DNA of 64,000 bases from positions 214,797,435-214,861,434 of the forward strand of contig NC_080572.1 in the NCBI RefSeq assembly GCF_030247185.1, read 5' to 3'. The notes under the pieces were generated by a model. The model made no database searches. It worked only from the letters and a program-made list of their open reading frames with translations, and was not told where the DNA came from. Origin of the DNA: Malaya genurostris. Lineage: Eukaryota > Arthropoda > Insecta > Diptera > Culicidae. The position numbers and the translations under genes are program-made. Below, piece after piece: positions 23,966 to 38,339 of the stretch. The stretch's first letter is position 1; each line of letters opens with the position of its first letter.

Positions 23966-24720
23966 TTTCGATTAGATCTGTGAACGAAAAATTCATTAAA
24001 CAAGATGATGTTTTGTTCAACTCCTCCGATAACACATAAGTGGAAACTAGTATCCGCTCTTATTTGCAACGTGATTAAAAGTGAACACGATGATCTGTTA
24101 TCTGACATGTAACGCACACCGTAAGTTGTTTTACTTAGCAAGTACGTTGCTCTCAAACAATGATTAGCACCCGAGGTAACCTACTGAGATAAGACTGCAC
24201 TCATTTCACAGTTGATAGGGCTCTTATGTGAATACACATAATTCGATTATTTAGCGCGGAACACGCATCGTGTGAATATGGTGAGTGACATGACAAAAAG
24301 ATTCTTTCAAAATACTTTTCGTTGAATCTTAAACAAGAACCAAGACGTTTATTTTGATATACGTTAGCATATCCTTTTCACAGTTTTGTAGTTCGTAGAA
24401 GTTCGTTTTTTTTTTGCATTATCGCTCCTATTGACTGTTTAAAATTTTCAACACACTTCACTCTAGAAGTTTGATCCAAACAAAAGTCAATAGCAGTCTA
24501 TGAAAATAAAGAGAATTCCGTTCTCGAATTGTCGACCAATGTTGTTGGCACTTTCGGAACCGGGAACTGGGAACTGATATAGCTGAAATCGATACGTTTT
24601 ACCAGCAACCAGCATAACATAGCATTGTTGCTATTCAACAATTTTATTTTGCCCACCACACTCCCCTACACCAAAAAGCTACAATTTGGAGCCTCCTGGT
24701 AGTGGACGCAATTAGTCTCA
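23966..24720. other. Upstream region of the transporter, with family B fragment
   Basis: The first 300 bp are unique-looking and would hold the minus-strand promoter; I see no certain TATA box. 24370-24640 has family B phrases (TTTTTTTGCATTATCGCTCC, GGAACCGGGAACTGGGAACT). Confidence 0.4.
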
Positions 24721-24997
24721 GCGGAAGACAAGAAACAAATATATACTGGCAATAATAATACTAGAAATACAAATTTAATTTTGATACAAAGTCCGCTGAG
24801 ATTCTATCTATTCATGCTTTGATGTGCAATTTATTATTAACATAAAGTGGAGACCCATTTTAAAAAATTTCCTTTTAAGGGATCCACAATTTAATTACTA
24901 CGCTATGTTAAAAAAAGTGCAAATATATTAGGATATTAGTTATTAATATGAAATACTGTTGACAATAAATACATTATATGTAAAACATAACACTACA

Positions 24998-27786
24998 TTA
25001 GCTAAATATATCGTTTAGTCTGTGCTTAAAACGGTACTTTAGTCTAGCCGCAAATGTGGCACGGTTGTTTATTCCTTGTATATCAGGTGGAAGTACATTA
25101 CATTTAGTTGGACCAACAAAAAGGATCAGTTTTTGACCAAGGCTTGTAACTGCTCGAACATGAAACAAATTATTACTACGCCGAGTTGTTCGAGAATGGG
25201 ATATAGTTGGGAACTGTAGATTATGGTGAATTGTGGAGTTATGCAGATTATCATGAACGAGAAGCAACGTTTGGACATCACATAAGTATGTTATTGGTAA
25301 AACATTATGGTTTCTGTCAGAGTATAACAATAGACTCGAGAATAGTAAGGGTTTATTGAAAATGATTTTTAGGCATTTGTTTTGTAGAGTTTGAAGTTTC
25401 TTCAGATAAGAACTAGCGGCTCACCCCCACACCGACACCAAGTAGTTGAGCTGTGAATGGATGTAAGCAAAATAAAAATTTAACAGATCACGCTGGGGAA
25501 CAAAGGACTTGACTCTCCATAAAATACCACAGTACGACGCCACGTGCTTGGCAACAAACTTTATGTGGTGACCCCAGGTTAATGTGGGGTTGAAATATAT
25601 CACGTCATTACACTCTCACAAAGTCACTATTTTCACAGTCACTATTTTTCCGAAAGTGTATCAAACGTTATAATACAGATACGTATTTCGGAATGTTACT
25701 TACATCCTTCTTCAGTGTATCAGTTTTATAAGTTTATTTAACGATAAACTTATAAAACCGATACACTGAAGAAGGATGTAAATAACATTCCGAAATACGT
25801 ATCTGTATTATAATATTTGATACACTTTCGGAAAAATAGTGACTTTGTGAGAGTATAATGACGTGACATAGTGGAATTCAACGGTACAACAACAGTACTA
25901 TTAGTGAGAATATTCTACTAACAGCTCAAACAGAAATTTAGTCGAAGTATATGCCCAGATACTTGAAATAGTCAACTTTTTCAATAATATTGTTTCCTAG
26001 CTGGGAATGATTATGCGTTGGTATAATTTTCCTTGTGGAACGGAAAATCATATACTTAGTCTTTGTGGCATTTAATGATAATAAATTCGCATTGAAATAT
26101 TGATCAAGAGTTCTTAAATCACTTTCCATTGAGTTAATAATAGCATTGATGTCACTGTCAGGATAGAACAGAGCTGTGTCGTCGGCGAATAGTCGTGGAG
26201 TTCCTTTAAGATGTAAATTACCTATATCATTAATATATAAAAGAAACAATAGTGGACCAATATTACTTCCTTGTGGAAGCAAGGTTGCTGCTGTCACTTT
26301 CGATGGATACAAATTGTTTTCTATTAGTCAAGTAACTACGGATAATTGAATAAGCAATGCCCCTGATACCATAGCAATCGAGTTTGTCCAAAAGTATACT
26401 ATGATCTAATGTGTCAAAAGCTTTTTTAAGGTCTAAAAATGATGCACCAACTACATTTTTACTATCGATCTCGCTTATAATTTCGTCAACTAATTCAATT
26501 ATAGCGATATGTGTGCTAGAACCTTGTCTGAAGCCATATTGGAATTAAAAGAGGATATTATGCTTACTTAGGAATTCGGTAAGTGTAGTGACTAGAAGTT
26601 TTTCAAATATTTGGTTAAATACGGACAATGTAGATATAGGACGGTAATTAATACAATCACAACGGACACCCGACTTGAACACAGGAATGACTTTAGCCAC
26701 CTTGAGGCAGTAATCGGTCTGAATAATTCCGTTGAAGCACTGAGGAAGTATTTTGGCGAATGCATATGAATTATGTTTTAGTACACCAACAGAGACATTA
26801 TCAGGGCCGTTACTCTTCTTATTATCCAAACCTTGTATTAACAGTATCACTTCATTTATAGATAAAGGACGTAAAAAAATAGAATCACAAACACGACGAA
26901 CATTACTTATGGGACAAAACGATGAGTTTACAGAATGATTTTTGAATGATGAGAATAGCTTTAGCTAATTCGTTACCAATATTTGGAAAGAATTTGTTGA
27001 AAATATTGAATATAGCATATGTTTGAGATGCTGATCGTGGGGGCTTGCCTTAACACGTTTAAGGTAATAGCTTTTTATTTTCACTAGTGTCCATAAATCA
27101 AAGGTCATCCATTGGCAATGATTACCTTTCACGGTGACCGTTTTAGTTATTAGTCTTATATGTTGTTGCAGTAGATAGTTATATACGAACACTATAGATT
27201 GAAGAACTGTTTCAGCGTCCTCAATGACATCAAAATTACAAATAAAATTAGAAAAATCATGATTTAACTGACGATTGTTTAGGATTTTTTTCGTTAACGC
27301 CACAGGTTCTTTATCAGCTAGTATTTTGAAAGTTGTTAAGATTTGAGAGTGGTCACTTAGTTCATTAAATATTGTATCGTTGCGAATCCGATTAACGTCG
27401 TCAAGTTTACAAATAATATGGTCAAGTATATTGTCGCTAATTGGTCTTGTAGTAAAACAATTTGTACACGAAAAGTCATAAGATTCTAGCAGAGCCTTAT
27501 ATCTTGTCACTTGTTGTTATGAATTTGATTCATAGGAACATTTATATCACCTACAATAAAGCACGTATGCTTCGGTTCAATTGAACACATCAAGCTTTCT
27601 AGGTAAACGGAAAATTCATTAAAATCAAAGCTAGGAGGATGATACACACCATGAATATTATAAAAGTGTCCTTTGAAACAAAGCTCGATGTTTATATGGT
27701 GAAATCCATCGGACGTATATCAGTCTATGTTCGAAATCTTGTTTGACATATATTGCTAGCCTCCACTAGAATGTTTTCTACAAGCA

Positions 27787-27787
<1 letters not shown>
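24998..27787 (-). pseudogene. LINE ORF2: endonuclease C-terminus, reverse transcriptase and tail
   Basis: Visible landmarks on the minus strand: DHIICKLDD and SDHSQ (endonuclease, about 27360-27430); KSNGPDNVSVGVLKH (26770-26820); CINYRPISTLS (RT motif); ASFLDLKKAFDTLDH (about 26400-26447, first catalytic Asp); PQGSNIGPLLFLLYIND (26225-26300); and LFADDTALFY, with the FADD codons at 26178-26189. Several frame changes occur, for example before QYGFRQGSS near 26540. The frame is also cut at 25938 by the hairpin MITE. Dead copy. Confidence 0.88.
25601..25937. mobile_element. Hairpin (foldback) MITE inside the LINE
   Basis: 25606-25868 is almost wholly self-complementary. The left arm runs CACGTCATTACACTCTCACA ... 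GTGTATCAGTTTTATAAG and the right arm is its complement, with an 8-base loop (TTTAACGA). The left arm carries one internal 15-bp duplication (TTTTCACAGTCACTA). LINE codons flank the insert as IYFD on one side and IYFNPTLTW on the other, so a short target segment looks duplicated and diverged. About 70 bp beyond the palindrome (25869-25937) was inserted with it. Confidence 0.9.
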
Positions 27788-29757
<1,970 letters not shown>

Positions 29758-30029
29758 AAAAAGGCTTTATAATGCGGAATTTCATAGAGAGAACAATTTT
29801 CATGTTTCAACCATGTATCTCCGATTATTATAACATCTAAAGGAGTTTTAAAATTGTCAACATCAATTAATATATCATCAAATTTTGATAGATCGTTAGT
29901 CCTAAGTGTTTCTTTGTCATTTAATGTAAAGTTGTTATTGAACTTATAAATATTTCCGTCAAAAAAATTTTTTGTGGTCGTATTATCTATTTAGAAGAGA
30001 ATAAACAAATAACACATGTAACATCAATA

Positions 30030-30606
30030 CAGGGTCCGGCACTCGAAGTGTAACCAACTTCAGACCTTCGAGCCTGGCGTCAAGGTAAATGCGACATATT
30101 ATCGGGAAAGTATTCTGGAGGTTGCTTTGAAGCCGTGGGCAGACAAACATTTCGGTGGCTGACCATGGACGTTTCAGCAGGACTCGGCACCGTCTCACAA
30201 AGCTCGAGTGAACCAAGAATGGCTGAAAAACAACGTTCCGAACTTCATCACGTCCACACAATGGCTCTCGAATTCACCAGATGCGAATCCAATGGATTAT
30301 TCTCTTTGGGCCATTTTGGAGAGCAAAGTCCGAACTAAAAGATACACCAGTCTCGAGGCGCTGAAAAAAGTTATTGTCCGCGAGTGGGGCTAAATACCTG
30401 CAAGTCACATTCGGCAGCTTGCGATTCGTTTTTTGACCGTCTCAAGGCCATAGTCAAGGCAAAAGGTGGTCATATCGAGCAAAAGTGAATTGATTCTGAA
30501 TTTTGTATTATTTTTACACATTTTGTACTTTGAATTAAGTAAAAGTAATTTTCCAAACTGAATTTATGGCCTTTTTAATTGGTTACACTTCGAGTGCCGA
30601 ACCCTG
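30030..30606 (+). mobile_element. Internally deleted DD37D mariner inserted in the LINE
   Basis: TA flanks both ends (30028-30029, 30607-30608). The termini are CAGGGTCCGGCACTCGAAGT and its near-perfect complement, about 28 bp. Transposase sequence starts right after the left end, so the N-terminus and first Asp are deleted. The second Asp is at 30181-30183 (QQDSAPSHKAR) and the third at 30295-30297 (ANPMDYSLW), 37 residues apart, which is the maT/ITmD37D arrangement. Breaks include TGA at 30159-30161 and a stop after REWG near 30391. The LINE continues on both sides, so the mariner is the younger insertion. Confidence 0.92.
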
Positions 30607-30819
30607 TATAATAGCTGAATTAAGTTCTTCTACGCTTGAGTGGTATTTGATCTGGGGAAGGAGACGTCAATTGTGTGGATCGGTAAAAATGTATGCTAGA
30701 CATACTTAATATTTAACAGTTTTTGAGATTCCCGCATGTTTTATAACAGTTCCAAAGAAGCAGTTGACAGCTCCTCACGAACTGCCACTTTTATTATAAG
30801 TGAAATTCTGAAGAATTTT

Positions 30820-32225
30820 TCCGTTTTTTTTTTTGCATTGTCGCTCCAAATGACGGGTTGAAATTGCATACACATTTTACCCTGTATTTCTTGACCCGGA
30901 AGCAGAATCTGGATATAACTCTACATCAACATATGAGAATATATTGTTTTTCATTTGAATCTAAGTTGGCGAAAATCGGGCTTGCCGTTTCTGAGAAATC
31001 GTAGTTATTTCCTGTTTGGATTACGCAATCACTTTTTTCGGTACCGGGAACGAAGATCCGGTATACCTTATACGGGAAACGCATTATACGGGGCAGTGTA
31101 AGAGTGAATGAGTAGGTATGTATGTAAGTGTGTATGTAACATTTATGTGCACTCACATTGCTCTGAGATGGTTTAACTGATTTTCATGAACTTGAAATCA
31201 AATGAAAGATCTTGTGATCCCATAAAAAGGTACTGTACTTCATTGAAATATGACATCCGATTCCGAAGCTAAAGAGTGATATATGAAAAAGTGAAAATAT
31301 GAGCACTAACTCTTCTCTAGAAAGGGCCGATTTTTACAACATTAGATTCAAGAGGCACTCTATGACAAGAATATTTTTGCCTTTCTCATACAGGAAGGCT
31401 ATGTGATCACTATGGAAAAGGTCGTATGATCCCATACAAAGTTCTTGAATTCGACTTACGGTTTCGGTGATAACAGAGTGATATGCACCAAAAAAGTGAA
31501 AAAATGTCAGTAACTTCATAGTGGGACGGGTATAGCGTGATGGGTAAATCGATGCCATTCACGCAACCCGCCTGGGCTTCATTCCCAACCCCGCACGTAG
31601 GGTCAGAAAGTTTTTCTGGCTCATAGAGGCGAATGACCATAAGGTTAAAACTTCTATAATCGAAACACAAAAATGTCAGTAACTTCTTTCAAAGATGGCT
31701 CAACCGATTTTCACTATCTTAGATTCATAAACTCAAATAAACTTAAATTCAAACGACTGGTCTTATTGAATCCGATATCCGCTATTGAATTTCATAATAA
31801 TCCGACTTCCGATTCCGGAATTACAAGGTAATATGTGCAAATTTATGAGAAAATGTGCATATAATTTTCACGGCAATTTTCTAACCGATTTTCCCAAACT
31901 AAGATACAAATAAAAGGTCTTAAGATTCTTTTAAAAGGCCACGAAAAGTCAATCTAGATCCGACTTCTGGTTCTCGTATGACATAAGCGATAAGTGTTAA
32001 AACTTTCAAACCGTCATACAAAATGACGTTGCAAAACCGGTACGAATCGTGCTGGTATTGAAGAGGTCAACATCAGACACAAATGTCTGTTCGGTTTGGT
32101 TAATCACAGTGCTGCGGCATCGGTGCCGCGATTGTATAAAATCATAGCCACTTTACGGTAGTGTATTAGAAAGGATGAAAATAAATCAGCGGATTGAAGT
32201 TTAGTTGAAAAGGTATGCATTGGAA
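30820..32225. repeat. Family B repeat units
   Basis: Two or more units in + orientation. GCCTTTCTCATACAGGAAGG at 31379 marks a unit start. AACCGATTTTCA.. and TTCCGATTCCGGAATTACA phrases recur about every 150-200 bp. A SINE is inserted in one unit. Confidence 0.75.
31518..31669 (+). mobile_element. tRNA-derived SINE with 17-bp target duplication
   Basis: The 152-bp insert starts ATAGTGGGACGGGTATAGCG and contains a weak A-box (TAGCGTGATGGG) and a mutated B-box (GGGCTTCATTCCC). It is flanked by perfect direct repeats AAAATGTCAGTAACTTC at 31501-31517 and 31670-31686. The host sequence is a family B unit. The family differs from the 8-11-kb SINEs. Confidence 0.9.
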
Positions 32226-32244
32226 TCTTATACTACGCAATGTA

Positions 32245-33469
32245 GGGGAGAGTGTTGGATTACCGGCACCCTTTTATTTTAAGTTTATAACTTCTGACTA
32301 AGGGCACATTATACGGACATATATACATCAATGGAAAGCTAAAGTCCATAGCTAACAACTGTATAATAAACTAATTTGATTCAACCGATTGAAAAAACTT
32401 TATTATCAATTTAGTAAAGTGATACATTTTGGCCATTTCAAAAAAGGTGTTCGGTTACCGGAACCCCAAGAAATTTCGCTAAAAATGGATAAATATAAGT
32501 AGAGACGGCAATTATTCCAAGAAAAAATGAAATTTATTCTTCTCGGAGGCGTTTTGGACAATAGTCTCCATTGTCTGATGGTAACTTCGCTTTGGCTCTC
32601 TTGGCCAATGATTTGAATGGTGGCGCCTTTGGTGCTGATTTGGCCGATCTTCCACGGATTGAATACGTTGCTGCAGTCGAATTTATTGGCTACTTATCAA
32701 ATAAGCAACGTTTAATGGTATTAATCAGTGCATTAAAGTTCATTTTCCTTGACTTGGACGATTTGTTTAAAGTCGCCATAGCTAACAGAACCAGAGAACC
32801 ATTATATGACGGATGTATTGAAGCCGTCAAGTTGTCCACGTGTTGCATATCACCAGAGTTGCCAGGTAATACAATAAGTTTAGCTAGCAAAAACGAAAAG
32901 ATCGCGCCAATTTTCAAAAGTCTATAATTTCTGATGAATGTTTGCAAACAATCGACGTTTCAAAAGTTTGTAAAATGTCTTCAGACGAAAAAAGGTTTAC
33001 ATGTTAACTAAGAAATTTGATAATTTACAGCCAAATTTGCAGACTTGGCATCTCTGCATATCACCGACAATTTTTCGTGATTTGTCGAAAAAATGGGGTA
33101 CCGAAATCGGTAGACATTTTACAAATGACGAAAAACAACTTTGGTTGTGAAAATTTTGATAGCATGCGGTATTAAATCACGAAATAGATCGATTTCACGT
33201 CATAAATATTCAATCCACTCAATCCATTTAGATTGATGCTTTTCAATTTATGGTACTACAAAAAAAAGTAAAACAAAAAAACTTTTGTGTTGATTTTCAC
33301 GTAATTAAAACTTGTTTTGAGCTTCTGTTTGCTTCGGTATTCGGCACAAAAAGAACGTTCTGCTATTACACACACATGACATTTATCGAAATGAAGCTAT
33401 CTGCTTTCTGTCAAAAGTTACGGTGGGGTGCCGGCAGACGAACACTGCTGGCAAACGAACATCTTCCCC
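32245..33469. mobile_element. 1.2-kb TA-flanked DNA element without intact gene
   Basis: TA at 32243-32244 and 33470-33471. Imperfect termini GGGGAGAGTGTT and, inverted, GGGGAAGATGTT, each followed by an ACCGGCACC/GTGCCGGC block. A 118-codon frame at 32571-32927 has no recognisable domain. A TA duplication points to the Tc1/mariner/pogo group, but no transposase motif is visible. Confidence 0.55.
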
Positions 33470-33649
33470 TACATGAAATTTCAGCAGCCGGTTGTGGAGT
33501 AATATTGTCAACAAAAACATTCAATAATATTTACATACATACATTGAATACAGTAAAGCATTTTACGACTATGACAGCCTCCGGGTTTCGTTGTCAAAAA
33601 CTACATCGGAACTTGCATCGAAATCTAATGAAATGTTAATAAGAAAGGC

Positions 33650-34020
33650 AGAGTCTATGGCCAAATAAACGCATTTCAGATATTTATAAAACCAAACTCG
33701 AATGAACAAAACTGATAGTCCCATAAAAATTTCCAAGTCCGAGCATCGGTTACAACATTACAAGGTGATACGTTTTCAAACCCGTCATAGAAAATCGTAA
33801 AACAAAACTTCTTAGCTGGGCTCAAAACTGTTCCAATTTGTAGATCATATTATTTTTTCGCCACACGAACTGATTTGGGCTATACTGCACCCGTCACTTA
33901 TTTCAAATCGCCATTTCAATCGAAGGTACAGAAAATTTCGAAATTCTTTTAAAGTTTACTTCAAACTGTTTCAGTTTGTAGTATGGTTGAGAGCTAATTT
34001 CTTTTTCACTATACCAATAT
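33650..34020. repeat. Family B fragment
   Basis: Diverged unit with TACAAGGTGATACGTTTTCAA and CCAATTTGTAGATCATATTA phrases also seen at 38.5 kb. Confidence 0.5.
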
Positions 34021-34231
34021 TCAGTTTTCGGATTCAAAAATACCGGCAATAGTGATCAAAATCTTTAAAATGGAGCTCACTTCATTTTTGCATATATGAT
34101 TGAATCGTAGTAGTATTTCCCAAAAGAAGTCTTCAGAACTGGTTTCTAAACTTTTTCGAAACGATAAAAACAAAATACACACAAATTTTTTTTTTTGTAA
34201 AACTATGTACAAAAATGACGTTAATTTCTAG

Positions 34232-34297
34232 AATGTATAAAATAATTTTCTTAAGTATTTTATTTTAAATACTTAAGAAAATAATTTTATACATTTT
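34232..34297. repeat. Small palindrome, ~29-bp arms
   Basis: AATGTATAAAATAATTTTCT continues to TTAAGTATTT and is followed by its complement across a short loop; a third partial repeat (TTTTCTTAAGTACTTTATTT) follows at 34301. Confidence 0.85.
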
Positions 34298-34355
34298 AGA
34301 TTTTCTTAAGTACTTTATTTTAAATAAAAAACAATTATTTTGAGCGATTAGAGGA

Positions 34356-34690
34356 ATGAGTAAAATCGCTTCAAAAGAGAATAAATTAAAATTTGCTGAA
34401 GATTGTGAATCCATTCAGAAACGAAGAAGTTCGAAAATTTGCATTACAAACAATTCAAAAGTCGACCTCCAAAACCTCCTGTGCATATTTTGGATGGATT
34501 TCAGGTCAATCGTGTATCACAAAATTTTACATGCGGTCAAACAAAGCTACTCAACCATCCAAATAATGCGTTTCCTTCTAGATTAAATCTCGAACAAGTT
34601 TTTGTTGCCGTAGAAACAGGTCTGAATGTGAACGTAGCTGACGTCAATAAAATAGTTTCTTACAGGGAGCAAAATTTAAGTGAAAATTAA
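34356..34690 (+). other. Unrecognised protein-like fragment
   Basis: Two overlapping frames join into one protein-like reading if a single frame change near 34460 is allowed: MSKIASKENKLKFAED... then PPKPPVHILDGFQVNRV... ending EQNLSEN and a stop at 34688. No family is recognised. It may be a captured gene fragment or a small decayed gene. Confidence 0.25.
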
Positions 34691-35649
34691 TAGATCAATG
34701 AATTGCGAGAATAGCCTGTATTCTCAAGTAGCTATTTAATCTTGTCAACATAGGGATGTTTAACAATGGCTACAGAAAAGTTTTTTTGTTGGATTTATTA
34801 GAAAAGTAATTTCACGCGGTTTTGTAACTAATGCTAAATTAATACGAGGTTTATTCAAAAAGAGTTTTTAAATTTTCGCGGGTTACGTATTGATCTTTTG
34901 GTGGCGTTATGTTGGTACTCATGACTGTCATTTATGTTGACAATTCCGGCCATTTTTATTGTTCACTTAGTGTTTGACAGCTATTGCGCGTGGACGTTTT
35001 GCCTTTCTCTATAGAAAGGTATTAGAGTTACTGGAAAAACCGACTTTTGAACGGAGCCTCGGAGACCCATAGTGTTATATACCATTCGACTCAGTTCGAC
35101 GAGATCGGAAAGTGTCTGTGTGTGTATGTGTGTGTTCACTTTTCGAAGATATTTATACGCGCTCAATTTTCTCAGAGATGGCTGAACCGATTTTAACAAA
35201 CTTGGGCTCGTTTGAAAACTACAGTCGGGCCATTGATCAAGTTCAAAGATCAAATGGCTGTGACTTTTGGTTCCGGAGATATGATTGTATAAGTGACGTA
35301 ACCGACAAAACTCGTTGTGCTTCCACGCGCTCGATTTTATCAGAGATGGCTGAACCGATTTTAACAAACCTATGCTCGTTTGAAAGGTACTGTCGGACCA
35401 TTGATCAAGTTCGAAGAGCAAATGGCTGTGACTTTTGATTAAGGATATATAATGGTATGAGTGACATAACCGACAAAACACGTTGTTTTTTACCGCTCTA
35501 ATGTATATAAAGGTGCCAATATTTTGGGATCACCTCTAATTTCGTAAAGCGGTACTGTTCAAATACTTAAGCAGCATGAAAAAAGTCCTCATGCAAAATT
35601 TAAGCTAAATCGTACATGGGTAAGGGGTGTTGCCCAGCGGGTAAAGTTT

Positions 35650-36000
35650 GAAAATTTTCCATCTTGAAAAAGCACCATAGGAGGGAGTACATGAAATTTC
35701 CGAAATCGAAAAATTTTTGTTGATGCCAAACGTCTTAGAATTGCATGAAACGACGAGATTTAGTGTCTAAACGTCGAGATTTAGTGATCTAAAAAATGTT
35801 TTTTGAAAAAATCGACTTTCTGGGACTTAGAAAAATTTTGAGTCCCAGAAAGTCGATATTAAAAAATATGAGAAAGGCAAAAAATTTTTTTCGAGATGAC
35901 ACTAAATCTCGACGTTTTATGCAATTTTAAGACTTTTGGCATCAAAAATTTTTTTCGATTTCGAAATTTTAGATGATAATGATTTTTCAAGATATATGAA
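35650..36000. mobile_element. Foldback element in family B
   Basis: The left arm from about 35650 (TTTTCCATCTTGAAAAAGCA) through ATCGACTTTCTGGGACT (35835) is complementary to the right arm, GTCCCAGAAAGTCGAT (35846) through about 36000. The left arm has a 20-bp internal duplication of CGAGATTTAGTG. A partial copy lies at 39555-39690. Confidence 0.8.
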
Positions 36001-36141
36001 AATTCCACTAAGTGGACTAAGAAGGGTTTTTACCTTTCTCATATAGAAAGGTTATGCAATCACTGTGACAACCGACTTTTGAACCGAAGCCCTGAGAGCC
36101 GAGTGTCATATACCATTCGACTCAGTTCGTCGAGATAACAA

Positions 36142-36195
36142 AATGTGTGTGTGTGTGTATGTATGTATGTGTGTGTGTGTGTGTGTGTGTGTGAC
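36142..36195. repeat. (GT)n microsatellite in a family B unit
   Basis: About 50 bp of GT with GTAT interruptions, in the same position of the unit as the simple sequence at 35115. Confidence 0.95.
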
Positions 36196-36409
36196 AAATA
36201 ATGTCACTCAATTTTCTCAGAAATTGCTGAACCAATTTTCACAAACTTGGATTCAAATGAAATGTCTTGAGGTCCCATACAAAGTTTCTGAGTTTCATAT
36301 GGATCCGACTTTCGGAATTACAGGGTGATATGCACCAAAAAAATGAAAAAAATAGTCACACACGTTTCTCAAAGATGGCTGAGCCGATTTTCACAACCTT
36401 AGATTTAAA

Positions 36410-38267
36410 TGTCACTCTATAAATCATACGTTTTACGTGTGCAAACTAGTTTAAAACGACAACCCAAGAGGTTTTGGAGCTATGTAAATTCCAAGAGAAA
36501 GAGCTCTGCAATTCCTGCTAGTATCTTCTTAGATGATACTGAATCTTCAGCCGATATGACAAAATGTGAATTATTTTCCACTCATTTCGCGTCAGTGTTT
36601 GCTGCCCATTCCGTTGCAACGTCTGAAATTGATTTGGCCATTAGGGATGTTCCTGATAACCTGGTCGATTTTGACATGCCACATGTTACACCTGTTATGG
36701 TTATGAGAGCTACTCGCAAACTTAAAGGTACGTTCACACCAGGTCCGGACGGCTTACCTTCTGTAGTGTTTTGCCGAAACTTTAGAGTTCTTGCTGAGCC
36801 ATTATGCAGAATTTTTAACCAATCGCTTATCGAATCTCGATTTCCGGCTATTTGGAAACAATCGTTTATGGTCCCTGTTCACAAAAAAGGTGATAAACGG
36901 AATGTTGCAAATTATCGTGGTATCACGAGTCTCTCAGCCGCATCTAAAATTTTTGAAATTGTCGTAAGTAGTGCTCTCCTCGAAAAAGCTAAACGTTATA
37001 TTTCGAATGATCAACACGGATTCATGCCGGGGAGATCAGTTACCACAAATGTACTCCAATTCGTTACAACTTGTTTTGAACATTTGGAGAAAGGAGCGCA
37101 AATTGACGTTATTTATACTGATTTTAAAGCTGCTTCCGATACGATTGACCATGGGATTTTATTAGCAAAATTATCAAAATTAGGAGTTTCTGAGCGTATT
37201 ACAAATTGGTTGAGATCTTATTTAACTGGAAGAATACTATACGTGTTAAGCTTGGTTCAACAAAATCATCAAGCTTCACTAATTCGTCCGGAGTACCCCA
37301 GGGTAGCAATCTTGGTCCGTTATTGTTCATTTTATTTTGCAAGTTCTGATGCCCGGATGTAAATTGGCGTATGCGGATGATCTGAAGATTTACTTTATTG
37401 TTCGATGCATTGATGATTGCGTTCGCCGTCAAGCAATATTGGATCAGTTTGTCGACTGGTGCCATCGAAACAAGCTGACAGTGAGTGTTTCCAAATGCGT
37501 AGTCATGTCTTATTACCGCATCAAACAGCCTTTAACATTCGACTATGCTGTTGATGGTGTCGTCCTGCATAGAACTCATCAATTTAGTGATCTAGGTGTG
37601 CTGCTTGATGAAAAGCTCACGTTCAATATGCATCGATCTGCCGTAATCGCAAAAGCTAACCGAAATTAGGGTTTATTACGAAGATATCGAAAAAATTCTC
37701 GGATCCTTATTGTTTGAAAGCACTCTACTGCTCACTCGTTCGGCCCATACTGGAGAATGCTTCAATCGTTTGGCATCCTAATCAATTGACTTGGAGCGTG
37801 AGGATAGAAAATGTACAGCGTAAGTTCATCAGATATGCACTGCGGAACCTACCATGGCGCGACCCGATAAATCTCCCACCTTATGTTGATCGTTGCAAGC
37901 TGCTAAATTTGGAAACTCTTCAACGACGTCGTTGCATCCAACAGGCTGGATTTGTTGCAAAACTCTTGAATGGCGAAGTTGACAGCTCTGAACTATTGTC
38001 AGCATTGAACATCCGAGTACCATCCAGATCTCTGCGTCATGGCTCATTTCTTGTACCTCGCTTCCATCGCACTAACTTTGGATATCATGAGCCGTTTACA
38101 TCACTGGTTCGTACTTTTACATCTGTTGAGGTACTATTCGAATTCGGAGAACCGTCTTGCCGATTTATCACACGGATTAAAAATAGTGTAACCATATAAT
38201 ATAAGATTATATTTCATGTAGACTTTAGTCAGATGGAATTAATAACAATAAAATAAATAAAATAATC
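36410..38267 (+). mobile_element. 5'-truncated LINE (reverse transcriptase and 3' end)
   Basis: The endonuclease is missing; reading begins VQTSLKRQPKRFWSYVNSKR, just upstream of the RT. Landmarks: TPGPDGLPSVVF, FMVPVHKKGDKRNVANYRG, DQHGFMPGRSVTTNVLQF, IYTDFKAASDTIDH (first catalytic Asp) and LAYADDLKIYF at about 37360-37390. The C-terminal part at 37714-38199 includes KALYCSLVRPILENASIVW and EFGEPSCRFI. The frame shifts near 37330 and a stop falls at 37667-37669, so the copy is dead. The style is that of Jockey/CR1-group elements common in mosquitoes; the clade is uncertain. The 3' end is an AATAA-type tail near 38267. Confidence 0.9.
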
Positions 38268-38339
38268 CTTTTATTCAATTTGTACCTACTTGTTAGTGTT
38301 ATTACAAGATCATGATAAAGATGCTTTTCAATAAAAGTG

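Larger units (their letters stand above)
34999..36410 (+). repeat. Head-to-tail family B units
   Basis: A unit starts at 34999 (GCCTTTCTCTATAGAAAGG) and ends near 36030 with CCACTAAGTGGACTAAGAAG. The next starts immediately at 36033 with the palindromic CCTTTCTCATATAGAAAGG. Each unit then reads TATACCATTCGACTCAGTTC, GT-rich simple sequence, and two or three copies of TCAGAGATGGCTGAACCGAT. The second unit is interrupted at about 36410 by a LINE. Confidence 0.85.
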
